From positions 1 through 41,885 of the forward strand of contig JACKBN010000023.1 of NCBI GenBank assembly GCA_020634565.1: a stretch of DNA of 41,885 nt, read 5' to 3'. Shown here in pieces: positions 32,773 through 40,764 of this stretch. Position 1 is the stretch's first letter. Every line of letters begins with the position of its first letter. Position numbers and translations under genes: made by a program. The notes beneath the pieces were generated by a model that saw nothing but the letters and a program-made list of their open reading frames with translations, was not told the DNA's origin and did not search any database. Origin of the DNA: Ardenticatenaceae bacterium (lineage in GTDB: Bacteria > Chloroflexota > Anaerolineae > Promineifilales > Promineifilaceae).

Positions 32773-33712
32773 TTCTCCGTTTAGACCAGTTTTTATCTTT
32801 GGCTGTCGTCGTAGCGGCACGACTTTGCTTCGTTCCATGCTGGAACAACATCCAGAGCTTCTTGTTCACCCTAAAGAACCACAATTTATCCTGACGTTGC
32901 TCTCCCATTTTGGCTTTACGCTGCATCATAAGCAGAAAGCCATCATTGAACTGATACAACATCCGTACTTGCCTGAAAATATTGATCGCGAAGCGTTGGC
33001 GACTTTTCTGGCTGATTCCAACATTCAAACCTGGCCCGACTTGATTCGGGCCTATTTGGCATATTGGCGCAAGGATGCAGAGGCACATCGGCAGATTGTA
33101 CTTAAAGATCCTGCTTTTACTTTTCATTTACCGTCACTAGACCAATTATTTCCGGAAGCGCGTTATATTCATGTTGTTCGGCATCCGTATGGCAACGTTT
33201 CTTCACAAAGGGCGCGTTGGCAAGATGCCTCTGTTTGGGAATGTGCTGTTTGGTGGAAGGACGCCGTGACTATTGGGCATCGGTTGGCCCAAGCACAGCC
33301 AGAGCGTTGTTTGGAAGTTGAGTATCGTGCTTTGGTGCTTAATCCTGAGGAATCTTTGCAGCAAGTTTGCCAATTTCTGGAGATCCCATTTACTGAAAAA
33401 TTATTGGATTTCACATTAGAGACAATTTCCTTTTCCCCCGAAAAACCACCTGAGGCGAAAAGGTTTACAGGGCTTGATCCTGAACGCCTGGAACGATGGC
33501 GTAAATATCTCACGCCAATGGATATTCGCCTGGTTGAGCATTGCTGTAAGCAAGAGATGCGTTGGTGGGATTATGAGATATTAAAACCTACTGTTGATGA
33601 GCAAGCTTTTCGCCAACGATTGTGGCAGGAGCGTGTTCACTATATGTTGTTACGGGGTGCGCGTTTTGTGAAGCAGAAAGTTCGCCAGCTTAAATACAGG
33701 GTAAACTTATGA
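32750..33712 (+). CDS. Sulfotransferase family protein
   Basis: A 320-residue PAPS-dependent sulfotransferase. The 5'-phosphosulfate loop FIFGCRRSGTTLLRSML is near residues 17-33, and the 3'-phosphate element YIHVVRHPYGNVSSQ is at about 141-155. ATG 32750 is taken; an ATG at 32717 would give 331 residues and a longer overlap with the preceding gene, and neither has a clear Shine-Dalgarno. In this context it probably sulfates the glycan or glycolipid built by the cluster. It overlaps the next gene as ATGA. There is no exact ACGGCCGT in the gene. Confidence 0.87.
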   Translation: MPEKAINNSPFRPVFIFGCRRSGTTLLRSMLEQHPELLVHPKEPQFILTLLSHFGFTLHHKQKAIIELIQHPYLPENIDREALATFLADSNIQTWPDLIRAYLAYWRKDAEAHRQIVLKDPAFTFHLPSLDQLFPEARYIHVVRHPYGNVSSQRARWQDASVWECAVWWKDAVTIGHRLAQAQPERCLEVEYRALVLNPEESLQQVCQFLEIPFTEKLLDFTLETISFSPEKPPEAKRFTGLDPERLERWRKYLTPMDIRLVEHCCKQEMRWWDYEILKPTVDEQAFRQRLWQERVHYMLLRGARFVKQKVRQLKYRVNL

Positions 33713-34353
33713 ATGGATTAGACGGCCGTCAATGGTGGCGGCAGCAATTGTCACCGATAAAACAACAATACGTACAACAGTTCGCTCAGGGACAGACGGC
33801 GCTGGATATTGGGGCTGGTGCTGGGTTTTACGGCCGTATGTTGCAAGAGCAGGGGTTTGATGTTGTCGGCGTAGACCTCGATCCACAGTCAGAATACACT
33901 TATCCGGTTGTGCAGGCGCGTTTGGCTATGTTGCCTTTTGTACGGCCGTTTGACACCGTGTTGGCTTTCGATATTTTGGAGCATGAGCCGTTGGAGCAAG
34001 AAGCGCTTCATGAACTGCGTCGCCTGACAGGGCAGCGCTTATTGCTGTCGGTGCCAAACACAGATGATGCGCTACTGACGCCGTATAATCTTACGTTTAA
34101 GCATCATATCGATAAGACACATCAACGCGAGTATGGCGTGGCTGACCTGTCTGAAAAATTGACCCAGGCCGGTTTCCAGATTCGACACATTGAACGCAGG
34201 GGGAAGGTTAGCCCAGCGGTGTTTTCTGAATTTGTACGGCCGTCTGTTTTGCAAAGCCCGGTGCGGTTTCTAATAAAGGCGCTGTTTAAGCTGAAAATCT
34301 TGCACAATGACCGGCTCATGGCAGATTTATACGTTGTGGCAGAGCCAATTTAG
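33709..34353 (+). CDS. Class I SAM-dependent methyltransferase
   Basis: A 214-residue methyltransferase. ALDIGAGAGFYGRML (about 31-45) is the SAM-binding motif, VGVDLDP the acidic second motif, and LAFDILEHEPLEQEAL the third. It resembles small-molecule or sugar methyltransferases of cell-envelope clusters. ATG overlaps the sulfotransferase stop by four bases. Four exact ACGGCCGT sites lie at 33722, 33830, 33942 and 34236, in contrast to none in the two preceding genes. Confidence 0.85.
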   Translation: MNGLDGRQWWRQQLSPIKQQYVQQFAQGQTALDIGAGAGFYGRMLQEQGFDVVGVDLDPQSEYTYPVVQARLAMLPFVRPFDTVLAFDILEHEPLEQEALHELRRLTGQRLLLSVPNTDDALLTPYNLTFKHHIDKTHQREYGVADLSEKLTQAGFQIRHIERRGKVSPAVFSEFVRPSVLQSPVRFLIKALFKLKILHNDRLMADLYVVAEPI

Positions 34354-34361
34354 TGTAATGC

Positions 34362-35426
34362 ATGGATAAACACCTTGTTATTCTCACTCTGGACTTTAAG
34401 CCGGATACCGGGGGTGTTCAGGAATATCTTTTTCAGCTTGCCCAAAAATGGGGTGAGTATAATCAGGTAACTGTGGTGACGCCTGTTTTGGGCGATTTGC
34501 CTGGTAAAACGCACTTTCAAAGGGTTCAACTGGCACAATCGTCGCCTTTGGCAATCTGGCGCTTGCTGAGAGAACTGGCCCCAACGCATCTGCTTGTAGG
34601 CCATGCTCACCCCAAGCTGTTGGCTGGTGCGCGCTTGTGGGGGCGCTACGCCGTGCTGGTGCATGGCAACGATTTTTTGGCGGCGCAAGGTCGATGGCAT
34701 CGGCCGTTTTTTAACGATTTGCTTAAGCAAGGACAACCAATCGTTGCCAACTCAAGGGCAACGGCCTTTGCCCTCCAAAAAATAATTAATCGAACAGCCA
34801 CCATCGTTTATCCTGGCACAGATCCGGTGCGCTTTTCGCCAGCTCACCGCACCGTAGAAGGAGAGGTTCCTACCTTGTTGACCTTGGCTCGGTTGGTGCC
34901 GCGCAAGGGGATAGATACGATGTTGCAAGCGTTGCCGCGCATTTTGCAGGAAACGGCCGTTACCTACCAGATCGGCGGCACCGGACCAGACCGCGAACGG
35001 CTGGAGAAGTTGGCTAGTGAAATGGGCGTTGATCATGTGGTTCAATTTCTTGGCCGTGTTCCAGACGAGGTACTGCCTCAAACCTTCGCCAATGCCGATC
35101 TATTTGTGATGCCCAATCGGGAAATTCAGGAAGCTGGCAGCCTGGAAGGATTTGGTATCGTCTTTTTGGAGGCAAGCGCCAGCGGTGTGCCGGTGATCGC
35201 AGGTAAAAGCGGGGGGGCTATAGAAGCGACCCAAGATGGTAAGACCGGTTTATTGGTTGCGCCAAATTCTGTTGAGGAACTATCTACGGCCGTTTTAACT
35301 TTGCTCAAAGATGAGAAAAAGCGGCAGAGGATGGGGCAGGCTGGTCGCCGCTGGGTAGAGACCGAGATGAATTGGGATCGAACCGCACAAAAATTTATGG
35401 AGCTGTTGGATCAGAGCCACACATAA
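34362..35426 (+). CDS. Family 4 glycosyltransferase
   Basis: A 354-residue GT-B retaining glycosyltransferase. The N-terminal acceptor loop TGGVQEYLFQLA is near residues 17-28. LARLVPRKGID at about 175-185 opens the nucleotide-sugar domain. GFGIVFLEASASGVPVI holds the late Glu-x7-Glu-like motif that binds the donor. It adds a sugar to the growing glycan at the cytoplasmic face. It starts eight bases after the previous stop, without a clear Shine-Dalgarno, and ends one base before the next gene. Confidence 0.9.
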   Translation: MDKHLVILTLDFKPDTGGVQEYLFQLAQKWGEYNQVTVVTPVLGDLPGKTHFQRVQLAQSSPLAIWRLLRELAPTHLLVGHAHPKLLAGARLWGRYAVLVHGNDFLAAQGRWHRPFFNDLLKQGQPIVANSRATAFALQKIINRTATIVYPGTDPVRFSPAHRTVEGEVPTLLTLARLVPRKGIDTMLQALPRILQETAVTYQIGGTGPDRERLEKLASEMGVDHVVQFLGRVPDEVLPQTFANADLFVMPNREIQEAGSLEGFGIVFLEASASGVPVIAGKSGGAIEATQDGKTGLLVAPNSVEELSTAVLTLLKDEKKRQRMGQAGRRWVETEMNWDRTAQKFMELLDQSHT

Positions 35427-35427
35427 G

Positions 35428-36849
35428 ATGGACTATTTTGAACGATATCGGGATTTAATTGAAGATTGGGAGGCATTTGTGGCGGCAGTGAAACGGCCGT
35501 TGCCCACCACCATCTGGGCCAACCCCCTCAAAATTACAGCCGAAAAATTACAAACTCTCATGGCTGAGGGCGGCGTGGACCTCACGCCTGTGCCCTGGTA
35601 TCCCGGTGCGTTCCGTTTGCCCGACGCGGTGATGCCGGGTCTGCGTTGGGAATATCTGGCAGGGCTGTACCAGGTGCAGGAGGAAGTAGCGCTGCTGCCA
35701 GCGTTGCTGCTTGATCCGCAGCCGGGGGAGCGGGTGCTGGATATGTGTGCCGCGCCGGGCAACAAGACGGCTCAAATGGGGGCGATGATGCAAAATCGGG
35801 GGACGTTGATTGCCAATGATCGCAGCAACGGCCGTATGCGTGCAGCTCGCCACACCTTTAGCCGTATTGGCCTGGTGAATGTCACCACGATGACCCGTGA
35901 CGGCGCTAATTTACCTGCCGAAATAGGCCTGTTCGACAAAATTATGGTGGATGTGCCCTGCTCCTGTGAAGGCACCTGCCGCAAGGATCCCAGCGTTTTG
36001 GAGCGTTCATCCGTGGGAACCTCCAAGAAGATTGCCCGCATCCAAACGGCGCTGTTGCGCAAAGCGGTGCAGCTGTGCCGCCCCGGCGGGCGCATTGTTT
36101 ATGCCACCTGCACCTTTGCCCCCGAAGAAAACGAGCTGGTCATCGACGCTATTTTGCGTGAATCGGGCGATGCGTTGCATCTGTGTTCCACTGCCGTGCC
36201 TGAATTAGCTGCTTCGCTCGGACTCACAGAATGGCAGGGTCAGGAACTTCATCCCGATTTGCATCGTGCCAGCCGCATCTGGCCACAGCAGAATGACACG
36301 GGTGGCTTTTTTGTAGCGGTGCTGGAGAAAGTCGGTAGTCAGTTTTCAGTAAGCGGTAATCAGTATTTGGGGTTTGAAACTGAGCCAGGGGATTTATCTC
36401 TAGAGAACTGGTTGGGAATGCTGGTTGAGCGATTTGGGTTGGATGCGAAGGTGTTTGAGGGGTTAACAGCCGTTCGCTGGAGCAATCGGGGTTTATATCT
36501 GGTCAATAAGGATTTGCAGCTACCCACCCAAGTTCGCTTGGATTCCCCAGGGCTGTTTTTTATTCGCGCTGGCCACCGCTACCTCAAAATGACCACAGCC
36601 GCCACGCTGCTGCTGGGGCAACATGCGACGCGCAACCGTATCGATTTGTCGCCTGAACAGACTCAGGCTTATTTACAACGACAAACCATAATCCCCACTG
36701 AAGCACAAGCTGCGGCACTCACAGATACCGGCTTCATCATTGTTTGCTATCGTGGCTACCCGCTGGGGCTGGCTGTCTTCCACACCAAATCCAACGAGAT
36801 CGAAAGCCATTTCCCCAAAGCGTGGTCCAGAGCGGACGTACAGCTTTAA
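35428..36849 (+). CDS. RsmF-like rRNA (cytosine-C5)-methyltransferase, with in-frame repeat insertion
   Basis: A 473-residue NOL1/NOP2/Sun-family RNA m5C methyltransferase. LDMCAAPGNKTAQM (104-117) binds SAM. The two cysteines are C178 in DVPCSCEGTC and C228 in YATCTF. The C-terminal part (about 330-470) resembles the RsmF-specific extension (HATRNRIDLSPEQ). Between the catalytic and C-terminal domains, residues about 303-313 (GSQFSVSGNQY) are encoded by a repeat shared with trpF. It probably methylates 16S rRNA, but tRNA or 23S targets are possible. It is a housekeeping gene attached to the end of the glycan run, one base after GT4. Confidence 0.88.
   Translation: MDYFERYRDLIEDWEAFVAAVKRPLPTTIWANPLKITAEKLQTLMAEGGVDLTPVPWYPGAFRLPDAVMPGLRWEYLAGLYQVQEEVALLPALLLDPQPGERVLDMCAAPGNKTAQMGAMMQNRGTLIANDRSNGRMRAARHTFSRIGLVNVTTMTRDGANLPAEIGLFDKIMVDVPCSCEGTCRKDPSVLERSSVGTSKKIARIQTALLRKAVQLCRPGGRIVYATCTFAPEENELVIDAILRESGDALHLCSTAVPELAASLGLTEWQGQELHPDLHRASRIWPQQNDTGGFFVAVLEKVGSQFSVSGNQYLGFETEPGDLSLENWLGMLVERFGLDAKVFEGLTAVRWSNRGLYLVNKDLQLPTQVRLDSPGLFFIRAGHRYLKMTTAATLLLGQHATRNRIDLSPEQTQAYLQRQTIIPTEAQAAALTDTGFIIVCYRGYPLGLAVFHTKSNEIESHFPKAWSRADVQL
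36334..36366 (+). repeat. GGTAnTCAGT repeat inserted in frame in the rsmF-like gene
   Basis: A 33-base segment of GGTAGTCAGT / GGTAATCAGT units, 26 of 33 identical to 18891-18923 in trpF and in the same reading frame relative to the unit. Confidence 0.7.
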
Positions 36850-36955
36850 AGACACGTTCCTCTTCAATTTCTGCCTTTTTAGATCAATTTGCATCCTTTT
36901 GGCATCTTCTTCGTTACTCTTGGTAGAGAACTGTTGATCAACAACTAAAAAATCT

Positions 36956-37513
36956 ATGAATAAACAAATAGAAGATGACTTAACGCTGGTGCAGCAAGCG
37001 CAAGCCGGCAATACAGAAGCAGTAGGAACGCTCTTCGATAAACATTATCGAGCGATGTTCCACTATTTTTACGCACGGGTGCGGCAGCGTCAGCAGGCAG
37101 AAGATTTGGCTGGCGAGCTGTTCACGCGCATGGTGCATCATTTGCCATCGTTTGAGCCGACGGGCGTGCCGTTTCGCGCCTGGCTGTTCCGCATTGCCTA
37201 TAACCTGACGATGGATCATTTTCGGGTACTCAATGGCAAACCGCTGGAACCGCTGGAAAAAGCCCAAACGGTGGCCCAGCCGGAGCAAAGCCCGGTACGG
37301 CAGGTGGAGCGGCAAATGACTAGCGACATGCTGCTGGAAACGTTGGAATCACTGGTGCCCGAGCAGCGGCAGGTCATTATTTTGCGCTTTTTGGTTGGGC
37401 TGTCGCTGCAAGAAACGGCCGATGTGATGGAACGGACGCTCTCGGCCGTGAAGGCGATGCAGCACCGGGGCCTCAAAACCATGCGGGCCACGCTGGCGCA
37501 AGTGGAACTGTAA
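36956..37513 (+). CDS. ECF-type RNA polymerase sigma factor
   Basis: A 185-residue sigma-70 family protein with regions 2 and 4 only. Region 2 includes FDKHYRAMFHYFYARVRQRQQAEDL and FRAWLFRIAYNLTMDHFR. Region 4 includes LPEQRQVIILRFLVGLSLQETA with ERTLSAVKAMQHRGLK. It should redirect RNA polymerase to a small regulon. The gene 14 bases downstream encodes a transmembrane FecR-like protein, a plausible cognate regulator. No Shine-Dalgarno is visible before ATG 36956; a 12-base palindrome TGTTGATCAACA lies at 36932-36943. Confidence 0.9.
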   Translation: MNKQIEDDLTLVQQAQAGNTEAVGTLFDKHYRAMFHYFYARVRQRQQAEDLAGELFTRMVHHLPSFEPTGVPFRAWLFRIAYNLTMDHFRVLNGKPLEPLEKAQTVAQPEQSPVRQVERQMTSDMLLETLESLVPEQRQVIILRFLVGLSLQETADVMERTLSAVKAMQHRGLKTMRATLAQVEL

Positions 37514-37526
37514 TAGGATGCGAACA

Positions 37527-40046
37527 ATGAACGATTTCGATGAACAACTAGAAGAAAGATTAACACGATTAGAGGCCGGGGAGCCGTTGACCATCGCTGG
37601 GGCGGATTTGCCGGAGGATATGGCGGGGGCGCTGGCGCTGGCCGCTGAACTAAAGAATGTTACGCTGCCGGAGCCGGATGAAACGGCCGTTATTGCCCAT
37701 CGAGCAGCTGCAATTCGGGCGGCACAGCAAATGAATGCCTCTCAGGCAGCCGTCGATCCTGTGCAAACGGGCTGGTTTGCGGCGTTTTGGGCCTGGTGGC
37801 GTGGACATCAACTGGTGGCCTGGGGCGCAACGGCCGTTGCTGCGGTCTTGCTCTTCTTATTTGTGGGCAGCCTGCTGACGCGGGATGAGAACAGAACCGC
37901 GCCGGTGGCCGAACGGGATGAAGATCGTCCTGCGCAGAGCGAAGACAGCGAAGGGAATGAAGGCGTTTCCATTTTTGAGCGGCTGTTTGGCGGTGATGAG
38001 GCGGTTGAGGATGCGGCGATAGCGGACGCTCCGCCTGCCGAAAATGCGGATTCGGCGACGGATGAGGCCGCTGAGGTGGCAGTCGTGCCGGGTGAGGAAC
38101 CTGGTTTCCAAACGTACCTACCCATTCTGACAGAACCACTGCAAACTGGGCCGACAACGGCCGTTCTTGGCGATTTGCAAGGCGTTGTGTCGGTGCAAAA
38201 TCCAGGCGGTAATTGGGAGCAGGTGAACTACTTGAGCAGCGTGGATATGGGCAGCCGCGTGCGCACCGGCGCGCTTTCCAGTGCCAGCCTGACCTTTTTC
38301 GACGGCAGCGTGGCCACATTGGGGCCAGATAGTGAAGTTTCCCTCGATAATTTGAATGCGCTGCGTCCAGAACAGGGCTTCCGCACGGTGGTGATGACGC
38401 AGTGGCAGGGCACCAGCAGCCACGATGTGGCGTTTCGCCACGATGGCGGCTCGCAGTATGAAGTGAAATCGCCCAATGGCACAGGCATTGCCCGCGGCAC
38501 GGTGTTTGAAGTGGTTGTGCTGCCTGATCTCACCAGCCGGTACACCGTTTTGGAAGGCCGCGTGGACGTCACCAGCATCAGCGTAACCGTGTCGGTGATG
38601 GCGGGCCAGCTGAGCACTATTTTGCCCAATGAACCGCCCGCCGAGCCGGTGTTTCAGGTGAGTGGTGAGGGTGAAGTGACCGTCGTTGGCGAAACATGGA
38701 CGATTGGCGGCCAAACCTTTGCCACCGATGCCCAAACCATCATTGTGGGCAATCCGCAGGTGGATGATTGGGTGACGGTGCAGGGGCATTTGCTGGCGGA
38801 CGGCACCAAAGTGGCGGACCAGATTGTGCTGGTGCGTGAGGTGCCACAGAATGCGTTTACGTTAACGGCCGTTGTCACCGAAATGGGCGCTGACCAATGG
38901 TTGTTGGGTGACCTGGTAGTGCTGCTGGATGCGGATACGGCCGTTGACCCCGACATCGAACTGGACGATTGGGTACGTATTAGCGGCGTCATTCTGGAAG
39001 ATGGCAGTTTGCTGGCCCAACGCATTCAAAGAGAAACAGAGGATAGTGCGCCATTTGAATTTACCGGCGTGGTGCAAACCATCGGCGCTGAAAGCTGGCT
39101 TATTTCTGGCATCGACGTGGCGGTGAACGAGCGTACTGAAATTAAGGATGCTCCCGCCGTGGGTGATGTGGTGAAAGTGGAAGGTCAGATCACCGCCGAG
39201 GGCGTCTGGCTGGCCCGCGAAATCAAGCTTGCCGATGACGATGACGACGAGGATGCGGCCAAGTTTGAGTTCAGCGGTGCGGTAGAGACAATCGACCCCT
39301 GGGTTGTGGCCGGTATTGCGCTGGCAACCGATGAATGGACCGAGATTGATACGGCCGTTGAACCCGGCAGTCTGGTTAAAGTGGAAGGCATTATCTTGCC
39401 CGACGGCACCTGGCTGGCTGAGGAAATCAAGCTGCTGGACGATGACGCCGACGAGATCATTCTGCGCTTCACGGGCATTGTGGAAAGCACCGACCCGTGG
39501 GTGGTGAATGGCATCACGCTGCTGCTGAGCGATGAGTCTCGGGTGGCTGAGGGTGTCACTGAAGGCATGTTGGTGCAGGTGGCCGCACGGCTGGCTGAGG
39601 ATGGCAGTTGGGAGATAGTGTGGATACGGCCGTTGCTGCCGCCAACCACCGGCTGCTTCACCATTCATACCCGCATCGTTAGCGTGAATGGCACCCAACT
39701 GACCTTCAGTAACTGGCCCACTCTGACGTTGGCTGACGATGTGGCCATCGAAGGCAATCTGGTGCCAAACAGCACTATTTCGGTCACCATTTGTGTGGGC
39801 AATGACGGATCAACTGTTGTCATTAACATCATTGTTATTCAGGTGATTATTAACGATGTGCCTCCTGGCGATGACCACGACGGCGATGATGATCACGATG
39901 ACGGGGATGGTGGAAACGGCCGTGTCACGATTTGTCACAAAGGCAATACCATTACCATCGCTCAATCTGGCTTGAATGGTCATTTGGGCCACGGAGACTC
40001 GATTGGCTCCTGTAATCAGGGAGACGACGATGACGATGATGATTAA
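37527..40046 (+). CDS. Transmembrane FecR-domain protein with DUF5666-like repeats
   Basis: An 839-residue protein; ATG 37527 is chosen because AGGA stands eight bases upstream of it and abuts the alternative ATG 37518. A cytoplasmic N-terminus of about 95 residues may bind the sigma factor. One membrane segment follows (about 96-115), then an acidic linker with YLPILTEP, then a FecR-like domain (about 245-360; GSRVRTGALSSASL, GTGIARGTVFEV). Five similar beta units of about 55-65 residues (about 385-700) resemble DUF5666 repeats, each ending WLAREIKL-like. A C-terminal module (VTICHKGN, HLGHGDSIGSC) with two Cys precedes an Asp-rich tail. Eight exact ACGGCCGT sites fall in the gene. It may act as an anti-sigma factor and envelope sensor. 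Confidence 0.8.
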   Translation: MNDFDEQLEERLTRLEAGEPLTIAGADLPEDMAGALALAAELKNVTLPEPDETAVIAHRAAAIRAAQQMNASQAAVDPVQTGWFAAFWAWWRGHQLVAWGATAVAAVLLFLFVGSLLTRDENRTAPVAERDEDRPAQSEDSEGNEGVSIFERLFGGDEAVEDAAIADAPPAENADSATDEAAEVAVVPGEEPGFQTYLPILTEPLQTGPTTAVLGDLQGVVSVQNPGGNWEQVNYLSSVDMGSRVRTGALSSASLTFFDGSVATLGPDSEVSLDNLNALRPEQGFRTVVMTQWQGTSSHDVAFRHDGGSQYEVKSPNGTGIARGTVFEVVVLPDLTSRYTVLEGRVDVTSISVTVSVMAGQLSTILPNEPPAEPVFQVSGEGEVTVVGETWTIGGQTFATDAQTIIVGNPQVDDWVTVQGHLLADGTKVADQIVLVREVPQNAFTLTAVVTEMGADQWLLGDLVVLLDADTAVDPDIELDDWVRISGVILEDGSLLAQRIQRETEDSAPFEFTGVVQTIGAESWLISGIDVAVNERTEIKDAPAVGDVVKVEGQITAEGVWLAREIKLADDDDDEDAAKFEFSGAVETIDPWVVAGIALATDEWTEIDTAVEPGSLVKVEGIILPDGTWLAEEIKLLDDDADEIILRFTGIVESTDPWVVNGITLLLSDESRVAEGVTEGMLVQVAARLAEDGSWEIVWIRPLLPPTTGCFTIHTRIVSVNGTQLTFSNWPTLTLADDVAIEGNLVPNSTISVTICVGNDGSTVVINIIVIQVIINDVPPGDDHDGDDDHDDGDGGNGRVTICHKGNTITIAQSGLNGHLGHGDSIGSCNQGDDDDDDD

Positions 40047-40089
40047 CACACGCCAATAGCTTTTTCAGCTTCTTCAGCTCTATCCATTA

Positions 40090-40135
40090 GGAATGCCTCC
40101 TGGTCAGCTACGATCGGGAGGCATTCCGCTTTTTA
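40090..40135 (+). terminator. Rho-independent terminator after the FecR-type gene
   Basis: Perfect 11-base arms GGAATGCCTCC (40090-40100) and GGAGGCATTCC (40117-40127), followed by GCTTTTTA. Confidence 0.88.
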
Positions 40136-40193
40136 GACACTCTACTATTTTGCAAGATTACCTGCCCATAACGTCGAAATTACCCTGGCAAGT

Positions 40194-40222
40194 TTGGTTC
40201 GCCCGTGTAACTTTGTTACAAT
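40194..40222 (+). promoter_or_regulatory. Promoter of the ridA gene
   Basis: TTGGTT (40194-40199), a 17-base spacer and TACAAT (40217-40222), 57 bases before the ATG. Confidence 0.55.
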
Positions 40223-40279
40223 CTTTTTCTACCCGGTCCATTCTGACTCATTAAGGACCCAAACAGGAAGGAGAGCTTT

Positions 40280-40678
40280 ATGAATCGCACAAATATTTCG
40301 AGTGGCACACCTTGGGAATCAATTGTGGGGTATTCACGCGCGGTGCGAGTAGGGCCTTATGTGCATGTGGCGGGGACCACGGCGGCGGACAGCAATGGCG
40401 ACATTGTGGGGGCGGACGATCCATACAGCCAGACCATCTATATCATCAAGAAAATTGAGAAGGCGCTGCAAGATGCCGGTGCGGAGCTAACGGATGTGGT
40501 GCGTACGCGCATTTATGTGACAGATGTGACGGATTGGGATGAAGTGGCGCGGGCGCATGGTGAATTGTTTGGCCAGATTCGGCCAGCGGCCACGCTGGTA
40601 GAGGTTAATTCGCTGTTGGAGCCAGAAATGTTGGTGGAAATTGAGGCGGATGCGATTTGTGGGGATACGGCCGTTTAA
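40280..40678 (+). CDS. RidA/YjgF family protein
   Basis: A 132-residue protein of the Rid family, whose founding member deaminates reactive enamine and imine intermediates from PLP enzymes. RTRIYVTDVTDWDEVARAHGELF is characteristic, with the Arg (VRTRIY, near 75) that binds the substrate carboxylate, and EIEADAI near the end as the late glutamate. It is more like the archetypal trimer proteins than the long YjgH-type. GGAAGGAGAG precedes ATG 40280. The last codons contain ACGGCCGT (40667), encoding the terminal T-A-V. Confidence 0.88.
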   Translation: MNRTNISSGTPWESIVGYSRAVRVGPYVHVAGTTAADSNGDIVGADDPYSQTIYIIKKIEKALQDAGAELTDVVRTRIYVTDVTDWDEVARAHGELFGQIRPAATLVEVNSLLEPEMLVEIEADAICGDTAV

Positions 40679-40699
40679 CTACAAACTTCACGCCATCTT

Positions 40700-40731
40700 C
40701 CCCGGCAGCCTGCCGGGCAGCAGGGCCGGGG
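40700..40731. terminator. GC-rich hairpin between convergent genes
   Basis: CCCCGGC-AG-CCTGC pairs with GCAGG-GCCGGGG around a six-base loop, with a two-base bulge. It has no T-tract, so its role as terminator is uncertain. Confidence 0.4.
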
Positions 40732-40764
40732 TGAGGCGCTCATACTTTCTTTGGGGAACCCTTT

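Noticed and set aside
36932..36943. Palindrome TGTTGATCAACA before the sigma factor gene as an operator
   Set aside because: A single 12-base palindrome with no paired site and no promoter around it. A loosely similar GTTGATAATCAAC lies in the coding DNA of the 59-residue gene, so chance is not excluded.
38118..39698. Long minus-strand open frames opposite the FecR/DUF5666-type gene
   Set aside because: They are His- and Ala-rich shadows without start signals, and the sense protein has coherent domains.
39880..40046. Apparent GATGAC microsatellite
   Set aside because: It encodes the Asp-rich tail of the FecR-type protein and is better explained as low-complexity coding sequence.
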